Of a DNA stretch of 64,000 nucleotides, positions 33,454-44,068 are shown piece after piece. Where the stretch lies: assembly GCF_029919115.1 (NCBI RefSeq), contig NZ_CP123990.1:3100001-3164000 (forward strand), given 5' to 3'. Each line of letters opens with the position of its first letter. Within the stretch, counting starts at the first letter, position 1. Origin of the DNA: Variovorax paradoxus (GTDB lineage: Bacteria; Pseudomonadota; Gammaproteobacteria; Burkholderiales; Burkholderiaceae_C). Below the pieces are notes generated by a model. It saw nothing but the letters and a program-made list of their open reading frames with translations, had not been told where the DNA came from and made no database searches. A program made the position numbers and the translations under genes.

Positions 33454-36084
33454 ATGAACCCCAGCTACAAACCCAGCGACGTCGAGTCCGCTGCCCAGGC
33501 GCAATGGAGCGCCGCCGATGCCTACCGCGTCACCGAGGACGCGAGCCGTAAAAAGTATTACGCCTGCTCGATGCTGCCGTACCCCAGCGGCAAGCTGCAC
33601 ATGGGCCATGTGCGCAACTACACCATCAACGACATGCTCACGCGCTACCTGCGCATGAGCGGCTACAACGTGCTCATGCCCATGGGCTGGGACGCCTTCG
33701 GCCTGCCGGCCGAGAACGCGGCGCTCAAGAACGGCGTGCCGCCGGCCAAGTGGACGTACGAGAACATCGACTACATGCGCGGGCAGCTCCAGGCCATGGG
33801 CCTGGCCATCGATTGGAGCCGCGAGATCGCCACCTGCGACCCGAGCTACTACAAATGGAACCAGTGGCTGTTCCTGAAGATGCTCGAAAAGGGCATTGCC
33901 TACCGCAAGACCCAGGTCGTCAACTGGGACCCGGTCGACCAGACCGTGCTCGCCAACGAGCAGGTGATCGACGGCAAGGGCTGGCGCACCGGCGCCACGG
34001 TCGAGCGCCGCGAGATCCCGGGCTACTACCTGAAGATCAGCGACTACGCCGAAGAACTGCTCGAGCACACCCAGCACAAGCTGCCGGGCTGGCCCGAACG
34101 CGTCAAGCTGATGCAGGAGAACTGGATCGGCAAGAGCGAGGGCGTGCGCTTCGCCTTCACGCACGACATCAAGGACGCGAGCGGCCAGCTGATCCAGGAC
34201 GGCCGCATGTACGTGTTCACCACGCGCGCCGACACCATCATGGGCGTGACCTTCTGCGCCGTGGCACCCGAGCATCCGCTGGCCGCGCACGCCGCCACGC
34301 TCGACCCCAAGGTCGCGGCCTTCATCGAGGAATGCAAGGCCGGCGGCACCACCGAGGCCGAGCTTGCCACGCAAGAAAAGAAGGGCGTGCCCACGGGACT
34401 CACCGTGACGCACCCGATCACCGAAGAGCAGGTGCCGGTGTGGGTGGGCAACTATGTGCTCATCAACTACGGCGACGGCGCCGTGATGGGTGTGCCCGCG
34501 CACGACGAGCGCGACTTTGCCTTTGCCAACAAGTACGGCATCGAGATCATCCAGGTGGTGCTGGTCGACGACGAGCCGCACTTCGACTATCACAAGTGGC
34601 AGGACTGGTATGGCGACAAGCAGCGCGGCGTCACCATCAACTCCGACAACTTCAGCGGCATGACCCACAAGGAGGCCGTGGCCGCCGTGGCGCATGCGCT
34701 CGGCCAGAAGGGCCTTGGCGAGATGCAGACCACCTGGCGCCTGCGCGACTGGGGCGTGAGCCGCCAGCGCTACTGGGGCACGCCGATCCCGATCATCCAT
34801 TGCGACGAACACGGCGCGGTGCCGGTCCCCGAGAAGGACCTGCCAGTGGTGCTGCCGACCGATTGCGTGCCCGACGGTTCGGGCAACCCGCTCGCCAAGC
34901 ACGAAGGCTTCCATGCCGGCGTGGTCTGCCCCGTCTGCGGCAAGCCCGCGCGGCGCGAGACCGACACCATGGACACCTTCGTCGACAGCTCGTGGTACTT
35001 CATGCGCTACTGCGACCCGAAGAACGACCAGGCGATGGTGGCCGAGGGTGCCGACTACTGGATGCCGATGGACCAGTACATCGGCGGCATCGAGCACGCG
35101 ATTCTTCACCTGCTGTACGCGCGCTTCTGGACCAAGGTGATGCGCGACCTGGGCCTTGTGAAGGCCGATGAGCCCTTCAGCAAGCTGCTCACGCAGGGCA
35201 TGGTGCTGAACCACATCTACTACCACCGCGACGAAAAAGGCGGCAAGAACTACCACCCGCCGCTGGAGGTAACGCCCGTGCTCGACGCGCAGGGCCGCAT
35301 CGTCGGAGGCACCACCGCCGACGGCATGAAGGTCGAGTACGGCGGTGTCGGCAAGATGGGCAAGAGCGAGCGCAATGGCGTCGACCCGCAAGACCTGATC
35401 GAGAAGTACGGCGCCGACACCGCGCGCCTGTACACCATGTTCACCGCGCCGCCGGAAGCCACGCTCGAGTGGAACGACGCGGCCGTCGAAGGCAGCTACC
35501 GGTTCCTGCGCCGGGTGTGGAACTTCGGCGTGGCGCAGGCCGACGTACAGCCCGTGGCCGTCGGCGGCCAGTCTTTCGGCAAGAACGCCCAGGCGCTGCG
35601 CCGCGAGGTGCACACCGTGCTGCGCCAGGTCGACTACGACTACCAGCGCATGCAATACAACACGGTGGTGTCGGGTGCGATGAAGCTGCTCAACGCGCTC
35701 GAAGGCTTCAAGCCAGACGGCAGCGCCGGCGACGCTGCCGCGCTGCGTGAAGGTTTCGGCATTCTGCTGCGTTGCCTCTACCCCGCCACGCCGCACATCG
35801 CCTTCCAGCTCTGGCAGCAGCTCGGCTACGACAAGGAACTGGGCGGCCTGCTCGACGCACCGTGGCCGGTGGTGGACCTGGCTGCGCTCGAGCAGGACGA
35901 GATCGAGCTCATGCTGCAGGTCAACGGCAAGCTGCGCGGCGCGCTGCGCGTGCCGGCCGGCGCTTCCAAGGCCGAGATCGAACAGCTCGCGCTTTCCTGC
36001 GACGACTTCGTCAAGTTCGCTGAAGGTGCGCCGGCCAAGCGCGTCATCGTGGTGCCCGGCCGCCTGGTCAACGTGGTCATTTGA
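33454..36084 (+). CDS. leuS: Leucyl-tRNA synthetase
   Basis: Class Ia aminoacyl-tRNA synthetase charging tRNA-Leu. 876 aa, normal for bacteria. The HIGH-type motif is HMGH at residues 49-52. The CP1 editing domain contains the threonine-rich [13 protein letters not shown]. The catalytic KMSKS loop reads KMGKS at 634-638, with Gly replacing the first Ser. The C-terminus [14 protein letters not shown] is the conserved tRNA-binding end. It is first in leuS-lptE-holA. Confidence 0.95.
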   Translation: MNPSYKPSDVESAAQAQWSAADAYRVTEDASRKKYYACSMLPYPSGKLHMGHVRNYTINDMLTRYLRMSGYNVLMPMGWDAFGLPAENAALKNGVPPAKWTYENIDYMRGQLQAMGLAIDWSREIATCDPSYYKWNQWLFLKMLEKGIAYRKTQVVNWDPVDQTVLANEQVIDGKGWRTGATVERREIPGYYLKISDYAEELLEHTQHKLPGWPERVKLMQENWIGKSEGVRFAFTHDIKDASGQLIQDGRMYVFTTRADTIMGVTFCAVAPEHPLAAHAATLDPKVAAFIEECKAGGTTEAELATQEKKGVPTGLTVTHPITEEQVPVWVGNYVLINYGDGAVMGVPAHDERDFAFANKYGIEIIQVVLVDDEPHFDYHKWQDWYGDKQRGVTINSDNFSGMTHKEAVAAVAHALGQKGLGEMQTTWRLRDWGVSRQRYWGTPIPIIHCDEHGAVPVPEKDLPVVLPTDCVPDGSGNPLAKHEGFHAGVVCPVCGKPARRETDTMDTFVDSSWYFMRYCDPKNDQAMVAEGADYWMPMDQYIGGIEHAILHLLYARFWTKVMRDLGLVKADEPFSKLLTQGMVLNHIYYHRDEKGGKNYHPPLEVTPVLDAQGRIVGGTTADGMKVEYGGVGKMGKSERNGVDPQDLIEKYGADTARLYTMFTAPPEATLEWNDAAVEGSYRFLRRVWNFGVAQADVQPVAVGGQSFGKNAQALRREVHTVLRQVDYDYQRMQYNTVVSGAMKLLNALEGFKPDGSAGDAAALREGFGILLRCLYPATPHIAFQLWQQLGYDKELGGLLDAPWPVVDLAALEQDEIELMLQVNGKLRGALRVPAGASKAEIEQLALSCDDFVKFAEGAPAKRVIVVPGRLVNVVI

Positions 36085-36098
36085 ATAACGACTCAAGC

Positions 36099-36620
36099 AT
36101 GAACAATCGAATTGCCTCGCTGCCGCGCCGCAGCTTTCTACTGGGCCTGACCGCCGCGGGCGCAAGCCTCGCGCTGGCCGGCTGCGGGTTCGAGCTGCGC
36201 AAGGCGCCCGTGTTCGCGTTCAAGACGCTGGCCGTGTCGGGCAATTCGGAGCTCATCAACCGGCTGCGCCGCGAAATGCGCGCGGCCGGCACCGTGACGC
36301 TGGTGCCGCCCGCCGACGCGCAGACGGCCGACGCGATTCTCGAGATTCTCAACGAGAGCCGCGACCGCTTCGTGATCTCGACCAACTCCGCAGGCGCGCT
36401 GCGCGAACTGCAGCTGCAGCTGCGCGTGCGCTTCTCGCTGCGCACGCCCGGCGGCAAGACATTGCTGCCGGCAACCGAGGTTTCGCAGACGCGCGACCTG
36501 AGCTTCAACGAAACCAATGCGCTTGCGAAAGACGGCGAGGCCGAGCTGCTGTACCGCGACATGCAGGCCGACATCGCGCAGCAGCTGATGCGCCGCCTGG
36601 CTGCGGTCAAGGAACTCTAG
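36099..36620 (+). CDS. lptE: LPS-assembly lipoprotein LptE
   Basis: Outer-membrane lipoprotein that plugs the LptD barrel for LPS insertion. 173 aa from ATG 36099; a TTG at 36081 overlaps the leuS stop but would add an unlikely leader. N-terminal SRRSFLLGL-like basic segment and lipobox ALAGCGFELR give a lipidated Cys. GCGFELRK is the family start. It sits in the standard place between leuS and holA. Confidence 0.9.
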   Translation: MNNRIASLPRRSFLLGLTAAGASLALAGCGFELRKAPVFAFKTLAVSGNSELINRLRREMRAAGTVTLVPPADAQTADAILEILNESRDRFVISTNSAGALRELQLQLRVRFSLRTPGGKTLLPATEVSQTRDLSFNETNALAKDGEAELLYRDMQADIAQQLMRRLAAVKEL

Positions 36621-36647
36621 GCGCGAGCCTGCGCCTGCCGCGATCCC

Positions 36648-37715
36648 ATGCAACTTGCCAGCGCCCAGCTCGGGCCCCATCTGCAAAAGGGGCTGAAGTC
36701 TCTCTACACGATCCACGGCGACGAACCGTTGCTCGCGCAAGAGGCCGCGGATGCCATTCGCGCCGCGGCGCGCACCCAGGGCTATACCGAGCGCAGTTCG
36801 TACACCGTGGCCGGCGCGCACTTCGACTGGAGCGCGGTGCTTGCGGCGGGCGGTTCGCTCTCGCTCTTCGCGGACAAGCAAATCGTCGAGATCCGCATTC
36901 CCTCGGGCAAGCCCGGCAAGGACGGCAGCACGGCGCTGCAGCAATTGGCTGAAGCGGCGCAGGGCAACGACAGCACGCTCACGCTCGTGATGCTCCCGCG
37001 GCTGGACAAGGCCACGCGCACGGGCGCCTGGTTCTCGGCCTTGGAGAACAACGGCGCGAGCATCCAGGTCGACCCCATCGAACGTGCCGCGCTGCCGCAA
37101 TGGATTGCGCAGCGGCTGGGCCTGCAGGGCCAGCGCGTGATGCCGGGCGATGAGGGCCAGCGCACGCTGCAATTCTTTGCCGACCGCGTCGAAGGCAACC
37201 TGCTTGCGGCGCACCAGGAAATCCAGAAGCTCGCCCTGCTGCATCCGGCGGGCGAACTGAGCTGGGAGCAGGTGGAGGCCGCGGTCAACAACGTGGCGCG
37301 CTATGACGTGTTCAAGCTGTCGGAGGCCGTGCTTGCGGGCAATCCGCAGCGCGTGGCGCGCATGCTCGACGGCCTGCAGGCCGAAGGCGAGGCCGAAGTG
37401 CTGGTGCACTACACGATTGCCGAGGACATCCGGGCACTGAAGCGCGTGAAAGATGCGATGGCCTCGGGCCGTCCGCTGCCCATGGCGCTGCGCGAGAACC
37501 GCATCTGGGGCCCGCGCGAACGTGCCTTCGAGCGCGTGCTGCCAAGGCTCGACGACCGCATGCTGGCCCGGCTGCTGCGCGCCGCGCATGTGGTGGACGG
37601 CATTTGCAAGGGCCTCAAGCAGCCCGATTGGCCCGCCAGCGGCTGGCAGGCGCTGCAGCGTCTGGCGCTGATGCTGTGCCGCGCTTGCAGCAGTGGCCCG
37701 GTTCCCTCTCGCTGA
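36648..37715 (+). CDS. holA: DNA polymerase III delta subunit
   Basis: Clamp-loader subunit that opens the beta clamp. 355 aa. The start matches family form (LQKGLKSLYTIHGDEPLLAQEAADAIR). The interior has VEIRIPSGKPGKDG and DRVEGNLLAAHQEIQKLALL, typical of HolA. Gene order leuS-lptE-holA is standard. A small CCCTC/GAGGG hairpin at about 37703-37720 lies at the end. Confidence 0.92.
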   Translation: MQLASAQLGPHLQKGLKSLYTIHGDEPLLAQEAADAIRAAARTQGYTERSSYTVAGAHFDWSAVLAAGGSLSLFADKQIVEIRIPSGKPGKDGSTALQQLAEAAQGNDSTLTLVMLPRLDKATRTGAWFSALENNGASIQVDPIERAALPQWIAQRLGLQGQRVMPGDEGQRTLQFFADRVEGNLLAAHQEIQKLALLHPAGELSWEQVEAAVNNVARYDVFKLSEAVLAGNPQRVARMLDGLQAEGEAEVLVHYTIAEDIRALKRVKDAMASGRPLPMALRENRIWGPRERAFERVLPRLDDRMLARLLRAAHVVDGICKGLKQPDWPASGWQALQRLALMLCRACSSGPVPSR

Positions 37716-37781
37716 GGGAGAAAGGACAACGCCCAAGGGGTGCAAAGCCCGGGGTTGATCCAAATGCAGGAAAATGCCGAC

Positions 37782-39074
37782 ATGAACGCGTTCAACGTCA
37801 GCGAGCACATGCAGGCCCTCGGCCTGCAAGCCAAATCCGCCGCATTCCTCATGGCCCGTGCGGATGCAGCTACCAAAAACAGAGCATTGAAGGCCTTGGC
37901 CAAGCGCCTGCGCGAAGCCGGCCTCAGCCTTTCGGAGGCCAACCAGAGGGACCTGGAGCGTGCCACGGCCGCGGGCCTGCCGGCGCCGATGGTCGATCGC
38001 CTCAAGCTCACGCCCAAGGTCATCGAGACGGTGGCCCAGGGCTGCGAGCAGCTCGCCGGCATGGCGGACGTGATCGGCGAGATCATCGGCATGAAGCAGC
38101 AGCCCAGCGGCATTCGCGTCGGCCAGATGCGCGTGCCGATCGGCGTGTTCGGCATGATCTACGAGAGCCGCCCCAATGTGACCATCGAGGCTGCGAGCCT
38201 CGCCATCAAGAGCGGCAACGCGGCCATTCTGCGCGGCGGTTCGGAAGCCATCGAGTCGAACAAGGCGCTGGCGCTGCTGGTGTCCGAGGCACTCGCCGAA
38301 GCCGGCCTGCCGGTCGATGCGGTGCAATTGGTGCAAACCACCGACCGCGAGGCCGTGGGCCAGCTCATTGCCATGCCCGAGTTCGTGGACGTGATCATTC
38401 CGCGCGGCGGCAAGGGCCTGATCGAGCGCATCAGCCGCGACGCCAAGGTGCCGGTCATCAAGCACCTGGACGGCAATTGCCACGTCTATGTGGACGATTC
38501 GGCCGAATTTGAAATGGCGCTGCGCATCGTCGACAACGCCAAGACCCAGAAATACAGCCCCTGCAACGCGGCCGAAGGCCTCCTGGTGTCGGCCGCGGTG
38601 GCCGAAGACTTCCTGCCCCGCATTGGGGCCATCTTTGCGGCCAAGGGCGTGGAAATGCGCTGCGACCCGGCTGCAGCGCGCATCCTGCGAGCGGACGATG
38701 CCGCAGGTTCAAACGCAAGAATCGTCGATGCGGTCGAGTCCGACTGGTCCGAGGAATACCTTGCCGCGGTGATCAGCATCAAGGTGGTCGAAGGCGTCGA
38801 CGAAGCCATCGCGCACATCAACCGCTACTCGAGCCATCACACCGACGCCATCGTCACGCGCGACCATGTGCATGCGCAGCGCTTTTTGCGCGAGGTCGAT
38901 TCGGCCAGCGTCATGGTCAATGCGAGTACACGCTTCGCAGACGGTTTCGAGTTTGGCCTGGGGGCCGAGATCGGCATCAGCACCGACAAATTCCATGCGC
39001 GCGGGCCGGTCGGCATCGAAGGGCTGACCTCGCTCAAGTACGTGGTGCTGGGGCAGGGCGAAGTGCGCACCTGA
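37782..39074 (+). CDS. proA: Gamma-glutamyl phosphate reductase
   Basis: Second step of proline synthesis, reducing glutamyl phosphate to the semialdehyde. 430 aa from ATG 37782, which has an AGGAAA site 8 bp upstream; ATG 37764 is an alternative. The catalytic Cys is residue 261 in YSPCNAAEG. Family motifs [20 protein letters not shown] and [17 protein letters not shown] are intact. proB is not in the window. Confidence 0.93.
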   Translation: MNAFNVSEHMQALGLQAKSAAFLMARADAATKNRALKALAKRLREAGLSLSEANQRDLERATAAGLPAPMVDRLKLTPKVIETVAQGCEQLAGMADVIGEIIGMKQQPSGIRVGQMRVPIGVFGMIYESRPNVTIEAASLAIKSGNAAILRGGSEAIESNKALALLVSEALAEAGLPVDAVQLVQTTDREAVGQLIAMPEFVDVIIPRGGKGLIERISRDAKVPVIKHLDGNCHVYVDDSAEFEMALRIVDNAKTQKYSPCNAAEGLLVSAAVAEDFLPRIGAIFAAKGVEMRCDPAAARILRADDAAGSNARIVDAVESDWSEEYLAAVISIKVVEGVDEAIAHINRYSSHHTDAIVTRDHVHAQRFLREVDSASVMVNASTRFADGFEFGLGAEIGISTDKFHARGPVGIEGLTSLKYVVLGQGEVRT

Positions 39075-39124
39075 GACCTGGAACGCGGCGGACTGAACCA
39101 AGTCCGGTATACGTAGTCTTGTCA

Positions 39125-39153
39125 TTGGGGCGGCCACCCCCAAATCCTACAAT
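39125..39153 (+). promoter_or_regulatory. Probable promoter for gshA
   Basis: TACAAT at 39148-39153 (5 of 6 match) with TTGGGG at 39125-39130, spacer 17 bp. It lies 40 bp before the gshA ATG in the 119-bp gap after proA. Confidence 0.45.
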
Positions 39154-39193
39154 TCCGCTATACCTTCAAGTACAAATCCAATAAGGCCGCCGC

Positions 39194-40501
39194 ATGGTTC
39201 CGCATCTAGTCACCGCCCTGACCGGCCCGATCAACGAACTGGAGCAGCGGGTACTCGACTCCACGCCCGCCATCGAGCGCTGGTTCCGGCTCGAATGGAT
39301 GGAACACACGCCCCCGTTCTACAGCGCGGTCGACATCCGCAATGCCGGCTTCAAGCTTGCGCCGGTCGACACCAATCTTTTTCCGGGCGGCTGGAACAAT
39401 CTCACCAAGGAAATGCTGCCGCTCGCGGTGCAGGCCGCGCAGGCCGCCATCGAGAAGATCTGCCCGGAGGCGCGCAACCTGCTGGTCATTCCCGAGAACC
39501 ACTCGAAGAACACCTTCTACCTTGCCAACATTGCGCAGCTGGTGCGCATCTTCCACATGGCGGGACTCAACGTGCGGGTGGGCTCCATCGACCCGGCCAT
39601 CAAGTCGCCCAAGAAGATCGAGCTGCCCAACGGCGAAACCGTGTGCCTGGAGCCCGTGGTGCGCAGCAAGCGCCGCCTCGGCCTCAAGAATTTCGACCCC
39701 TGCACCATCCTGCTCAACAATGAGCTGTCGGCCGGCACGCCGGGCATTCTGGAAGACCTGCACGAGCAGTACCTGCTGCCGCCGCTGCACGCCGGCTGGT
39801 CGGTGCGGCGCAAGAGCAACCACCTGCACAGCTATGAAGAGCTGTCCAAGCGCTTCGGCAAGCTGCTGGGCATCGACCCCTGGCTCATCAACCCGATCTA
39901 TGCGCGCGCCGAAGGCATCGACTTTGCCGAAGGCCGCGGCATCGACGTGCTGACCAGCCATGTGGACGCGGTGCTGACCAAGGTGCGCCGCAAGTACAAG
40001 GAATACGGCATCAACGAGAAGCCCTTCGTGATCGTCAAGGGCCAGACCGGCAGCGACGGCCCGGGCGTGATGACGGTGCACGACGCGAAAGAGGTCGAAG
40101 GCCTCGTCGGAAAGCCGCGCGCCGCAGCGGGCAGCAAGGCCGCCGCGGCCAGGGAGCTGCGCGGGCCCGGCGAGGTGATCGTGCAGGAAGGCGTGCTGAC
40201 CAATGAGCGCGTGCACAACGGCGTGGCCGAGCCGGTGGTCTACATGATGGACCGCTACGTGGTGGGGGGGTTCTACCGCGTGCATGCCGAGCGCGCCCCG
40301 GACGAAAACCTGAAGTCTCCCGGCGCGAGCTTCGTGCCCCTGGCTTTTTCGGAAAGCGCGCATCTGCCGCAGCCCGGCGCCAAGCCCGGCGCGAGCGCGC
40401 CCAACCGCTTCTACATGTATGGCGTGGTGGGCCGCCTGGCCATGGTGGCAGCCAGCTACGAGATGGAAGCCACCGATCCGGACGCGGAAATCTACGAATG
40501 A
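39194..40501 (+). CDS. gshA: Glutamate--cysteine ligase, Acidithiobacillus type
   Basis: First step of glutathione synthesis. 435 aa. It belongs to the form first typed in Acidithiobacillus ferrooxidans, recognised by EWMEHTPPFYSAVDIRNAG, DTNLFPGGWNNLTKEML and VIVKGQTGSDGPGVMTVHDAKE. It is unrelated in sequence to the E. coli GshA. The start at 39194 is the only good Met. gshB lies 5 kb downstream beside benE rather than adjacent. Confidence 0.92.
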   Translation: MVPHLVTALTGPINELEQRVLDSTPAIERWFRLEWMEHTPPFYSAVDIRNAGFKLAPVDTNLFPGGWNNLTKEMLPLAVQAAQAAIEKICPEARNLLVIPENHSKNTFYLANIAQLVRIFHMAGLNVRVGSIDPAIKSPKKIELPNGETVCLEPVVRSKRRLGLKNFDPCTILLNNELSAGTPGILEDLHEQYLLPPLHAGWSVRRKSNHLHSYEELSKRFGKLLGIDPWLINPIYARAEGIDFAEGRGIDVLTSHVDAVLTKVRRKYKEYGINEKPFVIVKGQTGSDGPGVMTVHDAKEVEGLVGKPRAAAGSKAAAARELRGPGEVIVQEGVLTNERVHNGVAEPVVYMMDRYVVGGFYRVHAERAPDENLKSPGASFVPLAFSESAHLPQPGAKPGASAPNRFYMYGVVGRLAMVAASYEMEATDPDAEIYE

Positions 40502-40676
40502 TTTTCCGGGGTGGGTTGCGGCAGGGGCGGTCGGCGGCAAAATAGCGGCCCCACAGTAAAGGAAACAAAAGGGCGGAGGGTGCGCGCAAACGGCTGAAAA
40601 CGCCGGCGCGGCGGCATCCCGGGGCGTGTGACACCTGGTTACGCGTTTGCAGTTCGCTCTTTTTCCCATCGACTTC

Positions 40677-42548
40677 GTGTCACCTCCCAAATCTTCCTCC
40701 GCCGCCGCCTTGATCATCGGCACCATCGGTGTCGTCTATGGCGACATCGGCACCAGCGTGCTGTATGCAGTCAAGGAAGTGTTCGGCCACGGCCACCTTC
40801 CTTTCACCATCGAGAACGTCTACGGCATCCTGTCGATGTTCTTCTGGACGCTCACCGTCATCGTGTCCATCAAATATGTGGTGCTGGTGCTGCGGGCCGA
40901 CAACGAAGGCGAGGGCGGCCTGGTTGCCATGCTCGCGCTGGCCTCGCGCGCGGTGGCCGACAAGCCCAGGCTGCGCAATGTGCTGCTGCTGGTGGGCATC
41001 TTCGGTACCTCGCTCTTCTATGGCGACGGCGTCATCACGCCCGCCATTTCGGTGCTTTCGGCGGTCGAGGGCCTCGAGGTGGTGTCGCCCCACTTCAAGC
41101 ACTATGTGCTGCCGGTCACGCTGCTGGTGCTGTTCTGCCTCTTCGTGGTGCAAAAGCGCGGCACCGCGGGCATCGGCAAGTTCTTCGGCCCGATCACGCT
41201 GGTGTGGTTCCTGGCCATTGCCGTGCTTGGCGTGTCGCAGATCGTTCACCACCCCGAGATTCTCAAAGCGCTGAACCCCTGGTTCGCGCTGAAGTTCATG
41301 TGGGACAACCCGGGCACCAGCTTCATCCTGCTGGGCGCCACGGTGCTGTGCGTCACGGGTGCCGAGGCGCTCTACGCCGACCTGGGCCACTTCGGCAAGC
41401 GGCCGATCCGCCTGGCGTGGTTCACGGTGGTGATGCCGGCGCTCACGCTCAACTACTTCGGGCAAGGCGCATTGCTGCTCGAGAACCCGGAGGCCGTGAA
41501 GAACCCGTTCTTCATGATGGCGCCCGAATGGGCACTCGTTCCGCTGGTGCTGCTGGCCACGGCCGCCACGGTCATTGCGTCGCAGGCACTCATTACCGGC
41601 GCCTTCAGCGTCACGCGCCAGGTCATCCAGCTGGGCTACCTGCCGCGCCTGAACATCGAGCACACGAGCGTGCGCACTGCCGGGCAGATCTACATTCCGC
41701 TGGTCAACTGGGGCCTGTTCGTGGCCATCGTGCTGGCGGTTGTCATGTTCCGCTCGTCGAGCAGCCTGGCCGCGGCCTACGGCATTGCGGTGACCACCGA
41801 CATGCTCATCACCACGGTGCTGACCTTCTTCGTGATCCGCTATGCATGGAAGCTGCCGCTGGCGCTGTGCATTGCGTCCACGGCGGTCTTCTTCGTGGTC
41901 GACTTCCTGTTCTTCGCGTCGAACCTGCTCAAGCTGTTCGAAGGCGGCTGGTTCCCGCTGGTGATCGGCGGCGCCGTGTTCACCTTGATGATCACCTGGA
42001 AGGAAGGCCGCCGCCTGATGGGCGAGGTGCAGCGCGCCGATGCGATCGAGCTCAAGGCGTTTCTCGATTCCGTGTTCGAAAGCCCGCCGGCGCGGGTGGA
42101 AGGCACGGCGGTGTTTCTTACCGCGGAGCCGGGCGTGCTGCCCAACGCACTGCTGCACAACCTGAAGCACAACAAGGTGCTGCACGAGCAGAACATGTTC
42201 GTCACCGTGCGCAACCACGAAGTGCCCTGGATCCCGATGGACAAGCGCATCGAGATCGAGGCGCTCGGCCACCATTGTTGGCAGATCATCGTGCATTACG
42301 GCTTCAAGAACGACGTCGACCTGCCCCGCGCTCTGGACCACGCGCGCCTGCGCGGCTGCCAGCTCGAGCCCATGGCGACGAGCTACTTCCTCTCGCGCGA
42401 CGTCGTCATTCCCACGCTCGGCAGCGGCATGGCGCCGTGGCGCGAAAAGCTGTTTGCGCAGATGCACCACAACGCGAGCGGTGCGGCCGCGTTCCTGGGG
42501 CTGCCGAACAACGCGGTGGTGGAGCTGGGCTCGAAGATCGAGATTTGA
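40677..42548 (+). CDS. kup: KUP-family low-affinity potassium uptake protein
   Basis: Proton-coupled K+ importer of the inner membrane, about 12 helices, 623 aa from the GTG at 40677 (the normal start for [30 protein letters not shown]). An in-frame TTG at 40647 would add ten residues. Conserved motifs are [26 protein letters not shown] and [17 protein letters not shown] hydrophilic C-terminal domain follows. The 175-bp gap after gshA holds no gene that I can support. Confidence 0.92.
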   Translation: MSPPKSSSAAALIIGTIGVVYGDIGTSVLYAVKEVFGHGHLPFTIENVYGILSMFFWTLTVIVSIKYVVLVLRADNEGEGGLVAMLALASRAVADKPRLRNVLLLVGIFGTSLFYGDGVITPAISVLSAVEGLEVVSPHFKHYVLPVTLLVLFCLFVVQKRGTAGIGKFFGPITLVWFLAIAVLGVSQIVHHPEILKALNPWFALKFMWDNPGTSFILLGATVLCVTGAEALYADLGHFGKRPIRLAWFTVVMPALTLNYFGQGALLLENPEAVKNPFFMMAPEWALVPLVLLATAATVIASQALITGAFSVTRQVIQLGYLPRLNIEHTSVRTAGQIYIPLVNWGLFVAIVLAVVMFRSSSSLAAAYGIAVTTDMLITTVLTFFVIRYAWKLPLALCIASTAVFFVVDFLFFASNLLKLFEGGWFPLVIGGAVFTLMITWKEGRRLMGEVQRADAIELKAFLDSVFESPPARVEGTAVFLTAEPGVLPNALLHNLKHNKVLHEQNMFVTVRNHEVPWIPMDKRIEIEALGHHCWQIIVHYGFKNDVDLPRALDHARLRGCQLEPMATSYFLSRDVVIPTLGSGMAPWREKLFAQMHHNASGAAAFLGLPNNAVVELGSKIEI

Positions 42549-42581
42549 AGCCGGCGTGCGTGCGGGCCCCGCGGCTTTCGC

Positions 42582-43505
42582 TCAAGCGAAGTCCGCCGGC
42601 CGGTCCGCCGCAAGCTGCTGCACATGCGATGCAATCGCGCACGGCGTGGTGAGCCAGATTTCGCCCCGGTCGCGTGCACGCGCCAGGTGAGACAGCGCCG
42701 TTCGCAAGTGCCGCAGCCGATACGGCTGGCCCACGATGTACGGATGCAGCGCAAGCCCCATGACCAGCGGCTGCGCGCGCGACTGCCCGAGCATTTCGTC
42801 GAAGTTGTCGATCACCATCGCGCTGAAGTCCTTCGCATCCATCAGGCGGCCCATGATCATCGGAATGTCGTTGAGCTCCTGCGGATACGGCACCGACCAG
42901 ATCGAGGCGCCGCCGCGCGTGCGCATGCGCACCGGTTGGTCGTCGTGGCACCAGTTGAGCGTGTAGCCATAGCCGGTCTCGGCCAGCAGGTCGGGCGTGA
43001 CCGCGCTTTCCGAAATCCACGGTGACAGCCATCCGGCCGGCGCCTGGCCGCTCTCTTGCCGCATGCGCTCGCGGCAACGCACCAGCAGCGCGCGTTCGTC
43101 GTCTTCGTGCCAGCTACCCTGGCGTTCGGCGTTGCTGTGGCCGTGGCCGATGAGCTCGTCGCCGCGGGCCACGCAAGCCTGTACCAGCTCCGGGCAATGG
43201 TCGTAAAGCGCCGTGTTGATGAGCGCACCGGAGGGAAGCCCCAGCGAATCGAACAGCTCCAGGCAGCGCCACGCGCCCACGCGGTTGCCGTAGTCGCGCC
43301 AGCCGTGGTTCAGCACATCGGGCTGCGGCGAGGCCGGTCCAATGCATGCGCCCAGGCCGTCGCCGAATGCAAAGTGCTCGATGTTGAAGCCGATGTACAC
43401 CGCCAGCCGCGAGCCGTTCGGCCATGCGTAGCCGGGCCGCCGGGTGATGGGGCTGTAGCCGAAGCGGCCGTGCGTGGGAAGCCGTTCGGGCCAGCGCGCC
43501 GTCAT
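42582..43505 (-). CDS. Polysaccharide-deacetylase-fold hydrolase, PuuE-like
   Basis: 307 aa member of the carbohydrate esterase 4 (NodB) fold, close to allantoinase PuuE rather than sugar deacetylases (motifs HGWRDYGNRVGAWRCLELFD, INTALYDHCPELV, HGHSN). The metal triad is non-canonical: the first Asp motif is not TFDD, and the HGHSN motif has spacing unlike H-x3-H. The substrate is unknown; uric acid or other amide breakdown is possible. The start at 43505 was chosen because the longer frame overlaps the NTF2-like gene. It is downstream of that gene with a 10-bp gap. Confidence 0.75.
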   Translation of the reverse strand: MTARWPERLPTHGRFGYSPITRRPGYAWPNGSRLAVYIGFNIEHFAFGDGLGACIGPASPQPDVLNHGWRDYGNRVGAWRCLELFDSLGLPSGALINTALYDHCPELVQACVARGDELIGHGHSNAERQGSWHEDDERALLVRCRERMRQESGQAPAGWLSPWISESAVTPDLLAETGYGYTLNWCHDDQPVRMRTRGGASIWSVPYPQELNDIPMIMGRLMDAKDFSAMVIDNFDEMLGQSRAQPLVMGLALHPYIVGQPYRLRHLRTALSHLARARDRGEIWLTTPCAIASHVQQLAADRPADFA

Positions 43506-43515
43506 GTGCCGTGCC

Positions 43516-43956
43516 TCACAGCACCGCCAGCCCGGCGCGCACCAGGAGCCATTCGGCGCTGTCGTTCCATACATCCATCTGCACGATGAGCCCGTTGCGC
43601 ACCACGTAGCGGTCGACATAGCGGTTGCCTTCGAAGGCTGTGCCGTCTGGCCAGGCGCCGTAGAGCGTGCCGAGGCTGTAGACCACCGTTTCCTCCGGCG
43701 TGCCGCCGGCCACGGTTTCGGTGCGCTCGATCTTCTTCTTTACCCACGCATAGCGCTTGGCATTGAACGCCGAGGTGTCACCGGGCGCATGCATCGGGCG
43801 GTTGCCTGTAAAGCGGATGCGGATGTCGGGCGCGGTGAAGCGTGAGGCCGCTTGGGGATCGGGAATCATCACCAGGCGAAGAAATTCGTCGACGACTCCG
43901 GCGGGCGTGGCAGGGCCCTGCAATGCAGGTTCGTCGGGCGAAGCGAGTGGATCCAT
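43516..43956 (-). CDS. NTF2-like (SnoaL-type) protein
   Basis: 146 aa, alpha+beta cone fold of the nuclear transport factor 2 superfamily, seen in VDEFLRLVMIPDPQAASRF (helix), then strands IRIRFTG and YVVRNGLIVQMDVWNDSAEW. Such proteins are often enzymes or binding proteins of small molecules. The start at 43956 is fixed by a GGAGGA site 5 bp upstream. It is probably co-transcribed with the deacetylase-like gene, suggesting a shared pathway. The specific role is unknown. Confidence 0.75.
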   Translation of the reverse strand: MDPLASPDEPALQGPATPAGVVDEFLRLVMIPDPQAASRFTAPDIRIRFTGNRPMHAPGDTSAFNAKRYAWVKKKIERTETVAGGTPEETVVYSLGTLYGAWPDGTAFEGNRYVDRYVVRNGLIVQMDVWNDSAEWLLVRAGLAVL

Positions 43957-44068
43957 GGGGTCCTCCGGGCATGAGGCCACGCGGTGCATGGCCAGACAAG
44001 ACAATCCATAGCAATTCCCGCGCCGATGGGCCGGAACTGAAGCCTTGGTGTCCCGGCACAATTGGCCG

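Noticed and set aside
33355..36165. A 936-codon minus-strand open frame over leuS
   Set aside because: Antisense shadow of leuS; low-complexity His/Val-rich sequence.
40680..42470. A 596-codon open frame on the minus strand over kup
   Set aside because: Antisense to kup; composition is His/Arg/Glu-rich with no family likeness.
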